Part shown: positions 1 through 5,356 of the stretch, piece by piece
Layout of the letters: the number at the start of each line of letters is the position of its first letter
How positions within the stretch are numbered: the first letter of the stretch is position 1
Translations under genes and position numbers: made by a program
Source of the DNA: Bacillota bacterium
Lineage (GTDB): Bacteria > Bacillota > Clostridia > Lachnospirales > Lachnospiraceae
Assembly: GCA_017861355.1 (NCBI GenBank)
Contig: JAGFXQ010000211.1
Coordinates: forward strand, 1-6,237
Direction: 5' to 3'
Length of the DNA stretch: 6,237 bases
The notes under the pieces: generated by a model
The model's input: only the letters and a program-made list of their open reading frames with translations
The model's database searches: none
What the model was told of the DNA's origin: nothing

Positions 1-630
1 AACTTATTTATCGGCGGTGAGGCAGACTTTACCAAGACGAAAGGATGTAAGCTGATCACACAGACGGATTATCCATTTGGTGGAACGGTAAAATATAAGC
101 TTATCATGGAAGCTGCCAAAAACGACTTTACGGTCGCAATACGAATACCCGCATGGAGCGACACCGAAAATACAAAACTTTATTATAATGGTGAAGAATT
201 ATGCTTATCAGATATAATAAAAGACGGATATGCTTATATTAACCAAGGCTTTGCACCGGAGGATGAGATTCTTCTGGAGCTGGATCATACACCTCACCGT
301 ATCTTTTCCAATACCCGGGTTCATAATAATGAAGGGTATGTGGCTCTGCAGAGTGGACCTTTCGTCTATTGTCTGGAGGGTGCGGATAACGAAGGGGAGG
401 TACATAGCCTGCGCATAGTGAAGGATGCTCCAATCAAGGCGGTGGCAGCACCACAGCTCTTTGGAGGAATTAAGCTGCTGGAAGTGGACGGCTATCGAAT
501 GCAGTCCGGGCCAGAGCTCTACTCCAGGAATAGACCACAGCCAAGTTCCTGCACCATCAAGGCAATCCCTTATTATCTGTGGGGAAACCGTGGTCTGAAC
601 CAGATGAGAGTATGGGTACCGGAAGAATAG
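1..630 (+). CDS. GH127 beta-L-arabinofuranosidase, C-terminal part (5' end outside window)
   Basis: The reading frame is open from base 1 and ends at TAG 628-630, giving 209 residues of a longer protein. It matches the C-terminal beta-sandwich region of glycoside hydrolase family 127 (formerly DUF1680). Recognisable family segments, numbered from the first visible residue, are LFIGGEADF (2-10), a YP-x-G strand, 'AIRIPAWS', 'GYAYIN', 'VALQSGPFVYCLEGADNEG' and a closing 'IPYYLWGNRGLNQMRVWV'. These line up with what I recall of the end of Bifidobacterium HypBA1, which is about 658 residues long. The family removes beta-L-arabinofuranosyl residues from plant glycans and glycoproteins through a zinc-bound cysteine nucleophile. 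The Glu/Cys active-site cluster lies upstream of this region, so catalytic competence cannot be judged here. No signal peptide can be assessed. A terminator follows 49 bp after the stop, so this is the last gene of its unit. The family call is strong; substrate is inferred. Confidence 0.93.
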   Translation, partial: NLFIGGEADFTKTKGCKLITQTDYPFGGTVKYKLIMEAAKNDFTVAIRIPAWSDTENTKLYYNGEELCLSDIIKDGYAYINQGFAPEDEILLELDHTPHRIFSNTRVHNNEGYVALQSGPFVYCLEGADNEGEVHSLRIVKDAPIKAVAAPQLFGGIKLLEVDGYRMQSGPELYSRNRPQPSSCTIKAIPYYLWGNRGLNQMRVWVPEE

Positions 631-678
631 CGAATGTCAATTATCTCTCCTATGAAGTAAAATAGATTGAAACGACAT

Positions 679-724
679 AAAAAACCTCTGATAATCATAA
701 ATTTTGATTGTCAGAGGTTTTTTA
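679..724 (+). terminator. Rho-independent terminator after the GH127 gene
   Basis: Two 19-nt arms (679-697 and 705-723) pair almost perfectly, with one T-G wobble and a 7-nt loop. The left arm begins with A6 and the right arm ends with T6, so the hairpin could also act on the minus strand. It lies 49 bp downstream of the GH127 stop and separates that gene from the SPFH gene. Confidence 0.9.
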
Positions 725-771
725 TTGTATTTTATACCAGCAAGAATAAATTGGTAAAAATATATGATAAT

Positions 772-801
772 ATGACATAATAAGGGAAAACTCGATTTAA
801 T
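772..801 (+). promoter_or_regulatory. Probable sigma-A promoter of the SPFH gene
   Basis: ATGACA (772-777, one mismatch to TTGACA) and TTTAAT (796-801, one mismatch to TATAAT) are separated by 18 bp in a very AT-rich stretch just after the terminator. Transcription would start near 808, leaving a leader of about 140 nt before the preferred ATG at 947. I looked for a sigma-W type TGAAAC/CGTA pair, because Bacillus floT is sigma-W controlled, and did not find one at correct spacing. Confidence 0.45.
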
Positions 802-935
802 ACGATTTTAATCTTTTCTTAATACGGAAGGTGTTGTATTTTTTTGTAATAGGAGTATATTGAAGTATAGATCGATTGTTGTCAGGGTGAATGATAAAGG
901 TACTGTTTACTCTGAACAAAATAAAAGAAAGAAGT

Positions 936-940
936 GGGAG
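936..940 (+). promoter_or_regulatory. Ribosome binding site deciding the SPFH start (ATG 947)
   Basis: GGGAG lies 6 nt before ATG 947. A competing in-frame TTG at 860 has AGGAG (851-855) only 4 nt away and would add 29 mostly charged residues ahead of the membrane segment. The ATG is preferred because of codon, spacing and the position of the membrane anchor at the extreme N-terminus, which is usual for SPFH proteins. Confidence 0.6.
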
Positions 941-946
941 ATAGTT

Positions 947-2935
947 ATGGATTATATTATTTTAGCAGCAGTGATTATGGCTGCCCTTTTGGGACTTTAC
1001 CTTCTGATTTTCGTCATACTCGGACTTCGGGTAATATCCTCAGATCAGGTAGCAGTCGTAGAAAAATGGTGGAGTTTTAGAGGATCATTAAAGGATTCCA
1101 TCATCGCATTAAATGGGGAAGCTGGTTACGGTCCGAATGTACTTCGTGGAGGTATTCACTTTAAGACCGCTCTGATGTATAAGCTTCACCGTTATCCATT
1201 GATCACTATTCCTCAAGGTCAGATTGCCTATATCTTTGCACGTGATGGTGCGCCGTTGGCTCCGACACAGACCTTAGGTAAGGTTGTACCGGAAGCGAAT
1301 AACTTCCAGGATGTCACTGGCTTCCTGAAAAATGGCGGACAGAGGGGACCGCAGAGAGGTATCTTGAGAGAAGGTACTTATGCAATCAATTTAGCACAAT
1401 TTATCGTGATTACACCTACTGATATTAAGGCTGCCTTCAATAGCTCGAAGAATGAACGTATGGAGCTTGTCACCATGCAGAAGACCTTACTGGATCGTAA
1501 TGCATTCAGTCCGGTTATCATCATGGGTCAAGGTCCGGAGGCTAGTGATGTCATGGGTATTGTAACAGTACATGATGGCCTTTCTCTTCAGGATGGCGAG
1601 ATCATCGCTCCTTATGTTGGTGAGGAGCATGCCAGCTTCCAGGATCCGGAGAAATTCTTGGGTCTGAACGGAAGACGTGGTAAGCAGATACAGGTTCTTA
1701 CGGATGGTACTTATTACATCAACCGTTTGTTTGCAACCGTTGAGTTCCGACCCAAGACAGTTGTTCCGATCGGTTTTGTCGGCGTTGTAGTATCCTTCTT
1801 TGGTAAAGAAGGTGTAGATACGACTGGCAGCGACTATAAGCATGGCGAATTGGTGGGTCAGGGTTGTAAGGGTGTTCTGGAGAAGCCTTTGATGCCTGGT
1901 AAATATGCCTTTAACACCGATGCAGGAAGGGTAGTTCTTGTTCCTACTACTAATATCATATTAAAATGGAACAAAGGTGAAATTGGATCACATAAATACG
2001 ATGAGAACCTGACAGAGGTTGATATCATTACCAAGGATGCATTTGAACCTTCCTTACCGTTGTCGGTTGTAATGCATATCGATTACAAGCAGGCACCTTG
2101 GGTAATACAACGATTCGGTGATATCAGTATGCTGGTAAACCAGTCTCTTGATCCATTGGTAAGTGCATACTTTAAGGATGTTGCTCAGACAAAGACCTTA
2201 ATTGAATTAATACAGGAACGTAGCGAGATCCGTGAAAGAGCTTTAGGTGAGATGAAAGACAAATTCCAGAAGTATAACCTACAGTTGGAAGAGGTATTAA
2301 TCGGCACACCAAAGTCACCGGTAGAAGATGTTCAGATCGAGAATATTCTGACTCAGCTTCGTGAGAGACAGATTGCGGAAGAGAAGAAGGTTACCTACCA
2401 GAAGCAGCAATCTGCGGCAGAAAGTGAAAAATCTCTGCGTGAAGCTCAGGCAGTTGCTGAGCAGCAGAGCTTCCTTACCAAATCAAAGATTCAGATTGAT
2501 ATTGAGCGTAACAGTGGTGCCGCTTTAGCTAGTAAAGCGGAGCAGGAAGCAAATCAGATTGTCGCTCTTGCGAAAGCAAATTCATCCAGAATTACCTTAG
2601 AAGGTGAAGCGGAGGCTTCCAAGGAATCAAATGTCGGTTTAGCGAAGGCTCGTGCAATTGACGCTCAGGTTAAGGCATATGGCGGTGCTGAATTCCGAGT
2701 TATCCAGGAAATCACGGATAAACTGTCGGATGCAATTAAGAATGCTAAGGTTGACATTGTTCCCAAGACGGTAGTTAATATGGGAGCGAGTGATGGCACC
2801 AGCAATAATAGCAGTACAGTTATGGATACCTTACTTAAGTTCATCACGATGGAGAAGCTTGGCGTTAATTTGGATAACAGTGCGAATAAACCGGAGGCTA
2901 ATGTTGTAACAGAGGATAGCGTTAAGCCAATGTAG
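947..2935 (+). CDS. SPFH/band-7 (flotillin-like) membrane protein with tandem beta-repeats
   Basis: This is a 662-residue protein if it starts at ATG 947; an in-frame TTG at 860 would give 691. Residues about 2-28 form one hydrophobic membrane anchor. Residues about 35-335 hold repeated beta-type units: GILREGTYAIN (138-148), QVLTDGTYYIN (249-259) and PLMPGKYAFN (314-323), with a shorter VLRGGIHF (65-72). Two units also share an FQD-x3-FL-x1-2-NG segment (120-130 and 231-242). The SPFH core follows at about 356-471. An Ala/Glu/Gln/Lys-rich coiled coil (about 468-577) and a short tail containing 'VDIVPKTVVNMG' complete the protein. SPFH proteins oligomerise at membranes and organise microdomains or protect membrane protein complexes. 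It is longer than Bacillus FloT (about 500 residues) and FloA (about 330). No NfeD partner is adjacent, and terminators on both sides make it a single-gene unit. The SPFH call is strong; the cellular role is unknown. Confidence 0.9.
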   Translation: MDYIILAAVIMAALLGLYLLIFVILGLRVISSDQVAVVEKWWSFRGSLKDSIIALNGEAGYGPNVLRGGIHFKTALMYKLHRYPLITIPQGQIAYIFARDGAPLAPTQTLGKVVPEANNFQDVTGFLKNGGQRGPQRGILREGTYAINLAQFIVITPTDIKAAFNSSKNERMELVTMQKTLLDRNAFSPVIIMGQGPEASDVMGIVTVHDGLSLQDGEIIAPYVGEEHASFQDPEKFLGLNGRRGKQIQVLTDGTYYINRLFATVEFRPKTVVPIGFVGVVVSFFGKEGVDTTGSDYKHGELVGQGCKGVLEKPLMPGKYAFNTDAGRVVLVPTTNIILKWNKGEIGSHKYDENLTEVDIITKDAFEPSLPLSVVMHIDYKQAPWVIQRFGDISMLVNQSLDPLVSAYFKDVAQTKTLIELIQERSEIRERALGEMKDKFQKYNLQLEEVLIGTPKSPVEDVQIENILTQLRERQIAEEKKVTYQKQQSAAESEKSLREAQAVAEQQSFLTKSKIQIDIERNSGAALASKAEQEANQIVALAKANSSRITLEGEAEASKESNVGLAKARAIDAQVKAYGGAEFRVIQEITDKLSDAIKNAKVDIVPKTVVNMGASDGTSNNSSTVMDTLLKFITMEKLGVNLDNSANKPEANVVTEDSVKPM

Positions 2936-2960
2936 CAGTATTTGCAGAATTTACAGACAT

Positions 2961-2997
2961 AGAAAGAGGGTTTTGCAGCAGCAAAACCCTCTTTTTT
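2961..2997 (+). terminator. Strong intrinsic terminator between convergent genes
   Basis: A perfect 14-bp stem (2963-2976 with 2981-2994), a 4-nt AGCA loop and a T6 run to 2997 lie 25 bp after the SPFH stop. On the minus strand the stem is followed by a weaker T-rich stretch. It may therefore also end transcription of the convergent PilZ gene, whose stop is at 3022-3024. Confidence 0.95.
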
Positions 2998-3021
2998 ACT
3001 ATAACTGATTATTTATATCAT

Positions 3022-3714
3022 TTATTTATTCAAAGTTTCTGCCATCTTAGTCTTCGCACCGGCTTCTCGTCTAAGAGGAGTACTGGCAATATTCTTTTTG
3101 CGAAGAGCCTCACTTTGCTTCTTGGCGATATATCTGGATAACTTATCATTCTTCTCGTTGAAACGGCAACCATACAAAAAGGAGCCGAGATTACTAAGAA
3201 ATTCCTTACGGACAATGACACCGGACAGACTGAGAATCGTGTTGTTGTCTTTTAACTTTAATCGGATGGTGCGATCCACGTCGATATCATCCTTAGCTAT
3301 GAAACCTACACCGGTTTCACTGATGTCTTTGATCAATACGGATAAAGCAGAGGGTCCTGTGGCAGTATTCACATAGACAGGCATATCTTCACCTATATAC
3401 ATACGATAGGAATCTCTACGGTTATAAGGCTTTCCTTCTCCGTAGATATCAATTTTATGATAGACTGCTCCATCATATTTCACCAGTTTGACAAATACAC
3501 TCTCCCATAAAAACAGCTTTTCTTCGTGCACATATAAAAAATTAATTTTGCAATTGTCAGAAAATCCAATGGTTTGCTCATTTACTTTAATTGGGTCTAT
3601 TAAGATAGAATTATTGACAACATGGGCAACTTCACTTTTAAAATTCATCGACTTACCGTTGCATCTTACTTCTACCTCAACTAATCCGCCTTTTCCTATC
3701 GAATCAACGTGCAA
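3022..3714 (-). CDS. PilZ-domain c-di-GMP receptor, YcgR-like
   Basis: This is a 230-residue soluble protein with no membrane segment. Residues 1 to about 95 resemble the beta-rich N-terminal domain of YcgR-type proteins (a YcgR/PilZN-like fold, by layout rather than a strong motif). The C-terminal PilZ domain spans about 97-200. Both c-di-GMP binding signatures are intact: the arginine motif R99-R100-D-S-Y-R104 and D130-I-S132-E-T-G135, followed by G182-C-R-F. Residues 205-230 form a basic, probably disordered tail. The protein should bind c-di-GMP and pass that signal to a partner. In Bacillota such proteins often act on flagellar motility or exopolysaccharide, but no such gene is in the window, so the target is unknown. 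The start is TTG at 3714-3712, since no in-frame ATG lies between it and the upstream stop at 3762-3760. It is transcribed divergently from the alcohol dehydrogenase. Confidence 0.88.
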   Translation of the reverse strand: MHVDSIGKGGLVEVEVRCNGKSMNFKSEVAHVVNNSILIDPIKVNEQTIGFSDNCKINFLYVHEEKLFLWESVFVKLVKYDGAVYHKIDIYGEGKPYNRRDSYRMYIGEDMPVYVNTATGPSALSVLIKDISETGVGFIAKDDIDVDRTIRLKLKDNNTILSLSGVIVRKEFLSNLGSFLYGCRFNEKNDKLSRYIAKKQSEALRKKNIASTPLRREAGAKTKMAETLNK

Positions 3715-3719
3715 AATTA

Positions 3720-3726
3720 CCCCCCC
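3720..3726 (-). promoter_or_regulatory. G7 tract acting as ribosome binding site of the PilZ gene
   Basis: On the minus strand seven consecutive G residues end 5 nt before the TTG start. There is no AGGAGG nearby, so the G-run is the only plausible Shine-Dalgarno element for this start. Confidence 0.5.
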
Positions 3727-3732
3727 AAAGCA

Positions 3733-3752
3733 ATATACTATATTCAGTATAT
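3733..3752. repeat. 7-bp inverted repeat overlapping the PilZ promoter
   Basis: ATATACT (3733-3739) and AGTATAT (3746-3752) are perfect inverted copies separated by 6 bp. The right half coincides with the candidate -10 element of the PilZ gene, an operator-like position. The sequence is AT-rich, so chance is a fair alternative. Confidence 0.3.
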
Positions 3753-3774
3753 AACATAATTATACAAAATACAA
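3746..3774 (-). promoter_or_regulatory. Candidate promoter of the PilZ gene
   Basis: Read on the minus strand, TTGTAT (3774-3769) and TATACT (3751-3746) are 17 bp apart, with the start of transcription expected near 3739, about 25 nt before the TTG start. A perfect TATAAT also occurs at 3764-3759 but lacks a convincing -35 at normal spacing. Either could be the true -10 element. Confidence 0.35.
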
Positions 3775-3843
3775 CCAACAATATATTATTAAATCGTCAT
3801 TTGTTACCAAAATTCGCGGGTTTGACGCTCTTTTACATAGCGG

Positions 3844-3871
3844 TTGACAGGAAGTAGAATGAAGGTATAAT
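3844..3871 (+). promoter_or_regulatory. Consensus sigma-A promoter of the alcohol dehydrogenase gene
   Basis: TTGACA (3844-3849) and TATAAT (3866-3871) both match the housekeeping consensus exactly, with a 16-bp spacer. Transcription would begin near 3878, giving a leader of about 50 nt. No clear operator overlaps it, which suggests strong basal expression. Confidence 0.75.
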
Positions 3872-3878
3872 TAGACTT

Positions 3879-3932
3879 ATGATGATTTGGATGAAAATGG
3901 TTTATAAAAATAGGAGGTATCGTAACGTATGA
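3879..3932 (+). other. Possible 17-codon leader ORF overlapping the alcohol dehydrogenase start
   Basis: ATG 3879 opens a 17-codon frame that reads MMIWMKMVYKNRRYRNV and stops at TGA 3930-3932. That stop overlaps the ATG of the alcohol dehydrogenase (3929-3931) in an ATGA junction, the arrangement typical of translational coupling. The ATG falls within a base or two of the predicted transcription start, so it would need leaderless initiation; no Shine-Dalgarno precedes it. The real ribosome binding site of the downstream gene lies inside this frame. It may be coincidental. Confidence 0.2.
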
Positions 3933-5056
3933 ATATTAATTTCTTTATGCCCACAAAAGTAATCATGTCTGAGGAATGCATAATCAAGAATGCGGAATTA
4001 ATAAAAGAGTACGGTGTAAAAGCTTTGATCGTTACCGGAGGCAATTCTGCCGAGCTGAGTGGTGCCCTGTCGGATGTGATTACGGCACTTCAGAATCAAG
4101 GCATCTCCTATGATATCTATAACCGAATTCACAGTAACCCTTCCATAGCCAGTGTGTATGAGGGGGCAGCATATGCCAGAGAAATCAAGGCAGAGTTCAT
4201 TATCGGAATTGGCGGAGGCTCACCAATGGATGCATCCAAAGCGATTGCTTTACTGGCAGTGCAACAACTGAAGGAAGAGGAGTTGTTCTCAGGGCAGTAC
4301 GGGACACAGGCATTACCACTCATTTTAGTACCAACGACTGCAGGAACAGGCTCGGAAGTTACCCCCTATTCGATATTGACCAATGATGCCAAGCAGACGA
4401 AGACAAGCATATCGTCACCATTGTTATTTCCGAAGATTGCATTTCTGGATGCTAGGTATACAAAAAGCCTTCCGATGTCCATAACAATCAATACAGCACT
4501 GGATGCACTATCCCATGCGATTGAAGGAATGCTGTCGGTGCGGTCCACTTTTGTAAGTAATGCTCTGGCAAGCGAAAGTATTTATCGAATTACACAGTGT
4601 CTACGCAGCTTGTCCCCAAGTAAAGTGCTGGGTGTTGAGCACCAATTATCAATTGATATCAGAGAAAAGCTATTGTGTGGATCTATGTTTGCCGGGGTTG
4701 TCATCGCGCATACCGGCACTACAGTGGTACATGCAATGGGATATTGTCTGACCTATTTTAAGGATGTGGACCACGGCCGGGCAAATGGATTAATTCTGCC
4801 AAGCTTTCTCCGGTTTATCGCAAAACATGATCCGGAGCAGGTGAAACGAGTTTTAACTGCAATGGGAGTAGCTTCGATGGATGAATTTGAAGCACTATTC
4901 CTTCGATTATTAGGTGAGAGAGAACAGATTACCACGAAGGAGCTGGAACGTTATGTATCCATCGCATCCCAGGCGAAAAATAGAACGAATTCCAAGGTAG
5001 TTCCAACCAAGGAGGATATTGAGAATATCTATACCAGAAGTCTTACCATTGTATAA
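3929..5056 (+). CDS. Iron-containing (group III) alcohol dehydrogenase
   Basis: This 375-residue protein has the usual length for the metal-dependent group III alcohol dehydrogenases, which interconvert alcohols and aldehydes or ketones with NAD(P)H. The N-terminal Rossmann-like half carries GGGSPMD (95-101), the dinucleotide-binding loop, and PTTAGTGSEVTPYSIL (135-150). The helical C-terminal half keeps the four expected metal ligands: D192 and H196 (in LDALSHAIEG), H268 (VHAMGY) and H282 (DHGRANG), spaced as in FucO. FucO has a further histidine in HAMAH, four residues after the third ligand; here that position is Y272. The start is ATG 3929, with AGGAGG at 3912-3917 (11-nt gap); an in-frame stop at 3923-3925 excludes a longer protein. 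It is probably cytoplasmic and monocistronic. Plausible roles are ethanol, 1,2-propanediol/lactaldehyde or butanol metabolism, but the substrate cannot be read from sequence. Confidence 0.93.
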   Translation: MNINFFMPTKVIMSEECIIKNAELIKEYGVKALIVTGGNSAELSGALSDVITALQNQGISYDIYNRIHSNPSIASVYEGAAYAREIKAEFIIGIGGGSPMDASKAIALLAVQQLKEEELFSGQYGTQALPLILVPTTAGTGSEVTPYSILTNDAKQTKTSISSPLLFPKIAFLDARYTKSLPMSITINTALDALSHAIEGMLSVRSTFVSNALASESIYRITQCLRSLSPSKVLGVEHQLSIDIREKLLCGSMFAGVVIAHTGTTVVHAMGYCLTYFKDVDHGRANGLILPSFLRFIAKHDPEQVKRVLTAMGVASMDEFEALFLRLLGEREQITTKELERYVSIASQAKNRTNSKVVPTKEDIENIYTRSLTIV

Positions 5057-5115
5057 TGAGATATTTGAAAGGTTTAACAGCTTTGGTGAATGGGGATACA
5101 ACAGATTGAGATCCT

Positions 5116-5144
5116 GAACGGAAGTTATAGGAACGGATTTTATA
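5116..5144 (+). repeat. Tandem 14-bp direct repeat upstream of the glnA promoter candidate
   Basis: GAACGGAAGTTATA (5116-5129) and GAACGGATTTTATA (5131-5144) agree at 12 of 14 positions with a 15-bp period. The pair ends 19 bp before the TTGACA at 5164. This placement would suit a regulator binding twice near the promoter. It does not match the TnrA/GlnR box TGTNA-N7-TNACA. Confidence 0.4.
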
Positions 5145-5163
5145 TTTTCGGGCAAATATTATA

Positions 5164-5193
5164 TTGACAAAGCGGTTATCCTACTGATATTAT
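5164..5193 (+). promoter_or_regulatory. Candidate glnA promoter
   Basis: TTGACA (5164-5169) is perfect and TATTAT (5188-5193) has one mismatch, with an 18-bp spacer. Transcription would start near 5200, only a few bases before the hairpin at 5206. A small imperfect inverted repeat (CTAC-t-GAT, ATT loop, ATC-GTAG, 5181-5198) covers the -10 element. No equally good promoter was found between 5249 and 5340. Confidence 0.5.
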
Positions 5194-5205
5194 CGTAGTT
5201 AATAT

Positions 5206-5248
5206 GGGCGAAGGAGTTCCGTGTCACGGAAACCTTGCCCTATTTTTT
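5206..5248 (+). terminator. Terminator-like hairpin: end of adh transcript or glnA attenuator
   Basis: GGGC and AAGG (with one bulged G between them) pair with CCTT and GCCC (5233-5240). Inside them TTCCGT (5217-5222) pairs with ACGGAA (5226-5231) around a 3-nt loop. The stem is followed by TATTTTTT (5241-5248), so it has the form of an intrinsic terminator. It lies 149 bp after the alcohol dehydrogenase stop and 108 bp before glnA, directly downstream of a promoter-like sequence. It can therefore be read as the terminator of the upstream gene or as a leader attenuator. Confidence 0.8.
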
Positions 5249-5259
5249 AGTTCATGACA

Positions 5260-5288
5260 ATTGAAAGACGCGAAGCGTACTTTCTAAT
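5260..5288 (+). other. Second leader hairpin upstream of glnA
   Basis: ATT, GAAAG and ACGC (5260-5271) pair with GCGT, CTTTC and AAT (5275-5288) around a GAA triloop, giving 12 bp with two single-base bulges on the 3' side. The apex is GCGAAGC (5270-5276), a heptamer known to form an unusually stable mini-hairpin as DNA. No U-run follows, so it is not a terminator. It would lie in the 5' leader of glnA mRNA if transcription starts near 5200. The stretch from 5289 to 5342 is AT-rich and shows nothing else. Confidence 0.45.
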
Positions 5289-5356
5289 GAATGATTTGAA
5301 TTCTCTAAATAAATATTTAATAAACATCATAATATAAAATACAAGGAGTGGTGATG

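Noticed and set aside
668..693. Possible sigma-W promoter (TGAAAC) upstream of the SPFH gene
   Set aside because: No CGTA occurs at the required distance, and the element overlaps the GH127 terminator.
1487..1843. 118-residue open frame on the minus strand inside the SPFH gene
   Set aside because: It lies wholly antisense to a clearly coding gene, has no recognisable domain and no separate promoter or ribosome site.
3795..3827. CGTCA/TGACG inverted repeat in the divergent intergenic region
   Set aside because: The arms are only 5 bp with a 23-bp spacer and no further pairing, which is expected by chance.
5204..5257. 17-codon ORF running through the terminator-like hairpin upstream of glnA
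   Set aside because: No Shine-Dalgarno precedes the ATG, the frame follows directly from the hairpin sequence, and it shows no glutamine-rich or regulatory codon pattern. It is most likely coincidental.
5206..5288. ANTAR-target dual hairpin upstream of glnA
   Set aside because: The two hairpins have loops of 3-5 nt and lack the hexaloop with A at position 1 and G at position 4. The terminator-like hairpin also comes first rather than second.
5057..5353. TnrA/GlnR box or sigma-54 promoter for glnA
   Set aside because: No TGTNA-N7-TNACA palindrome and no TGGCAC-N5-TTGC element could be found. The single TGTCA at 5222 is part of the hairpin and lacks its partner half.
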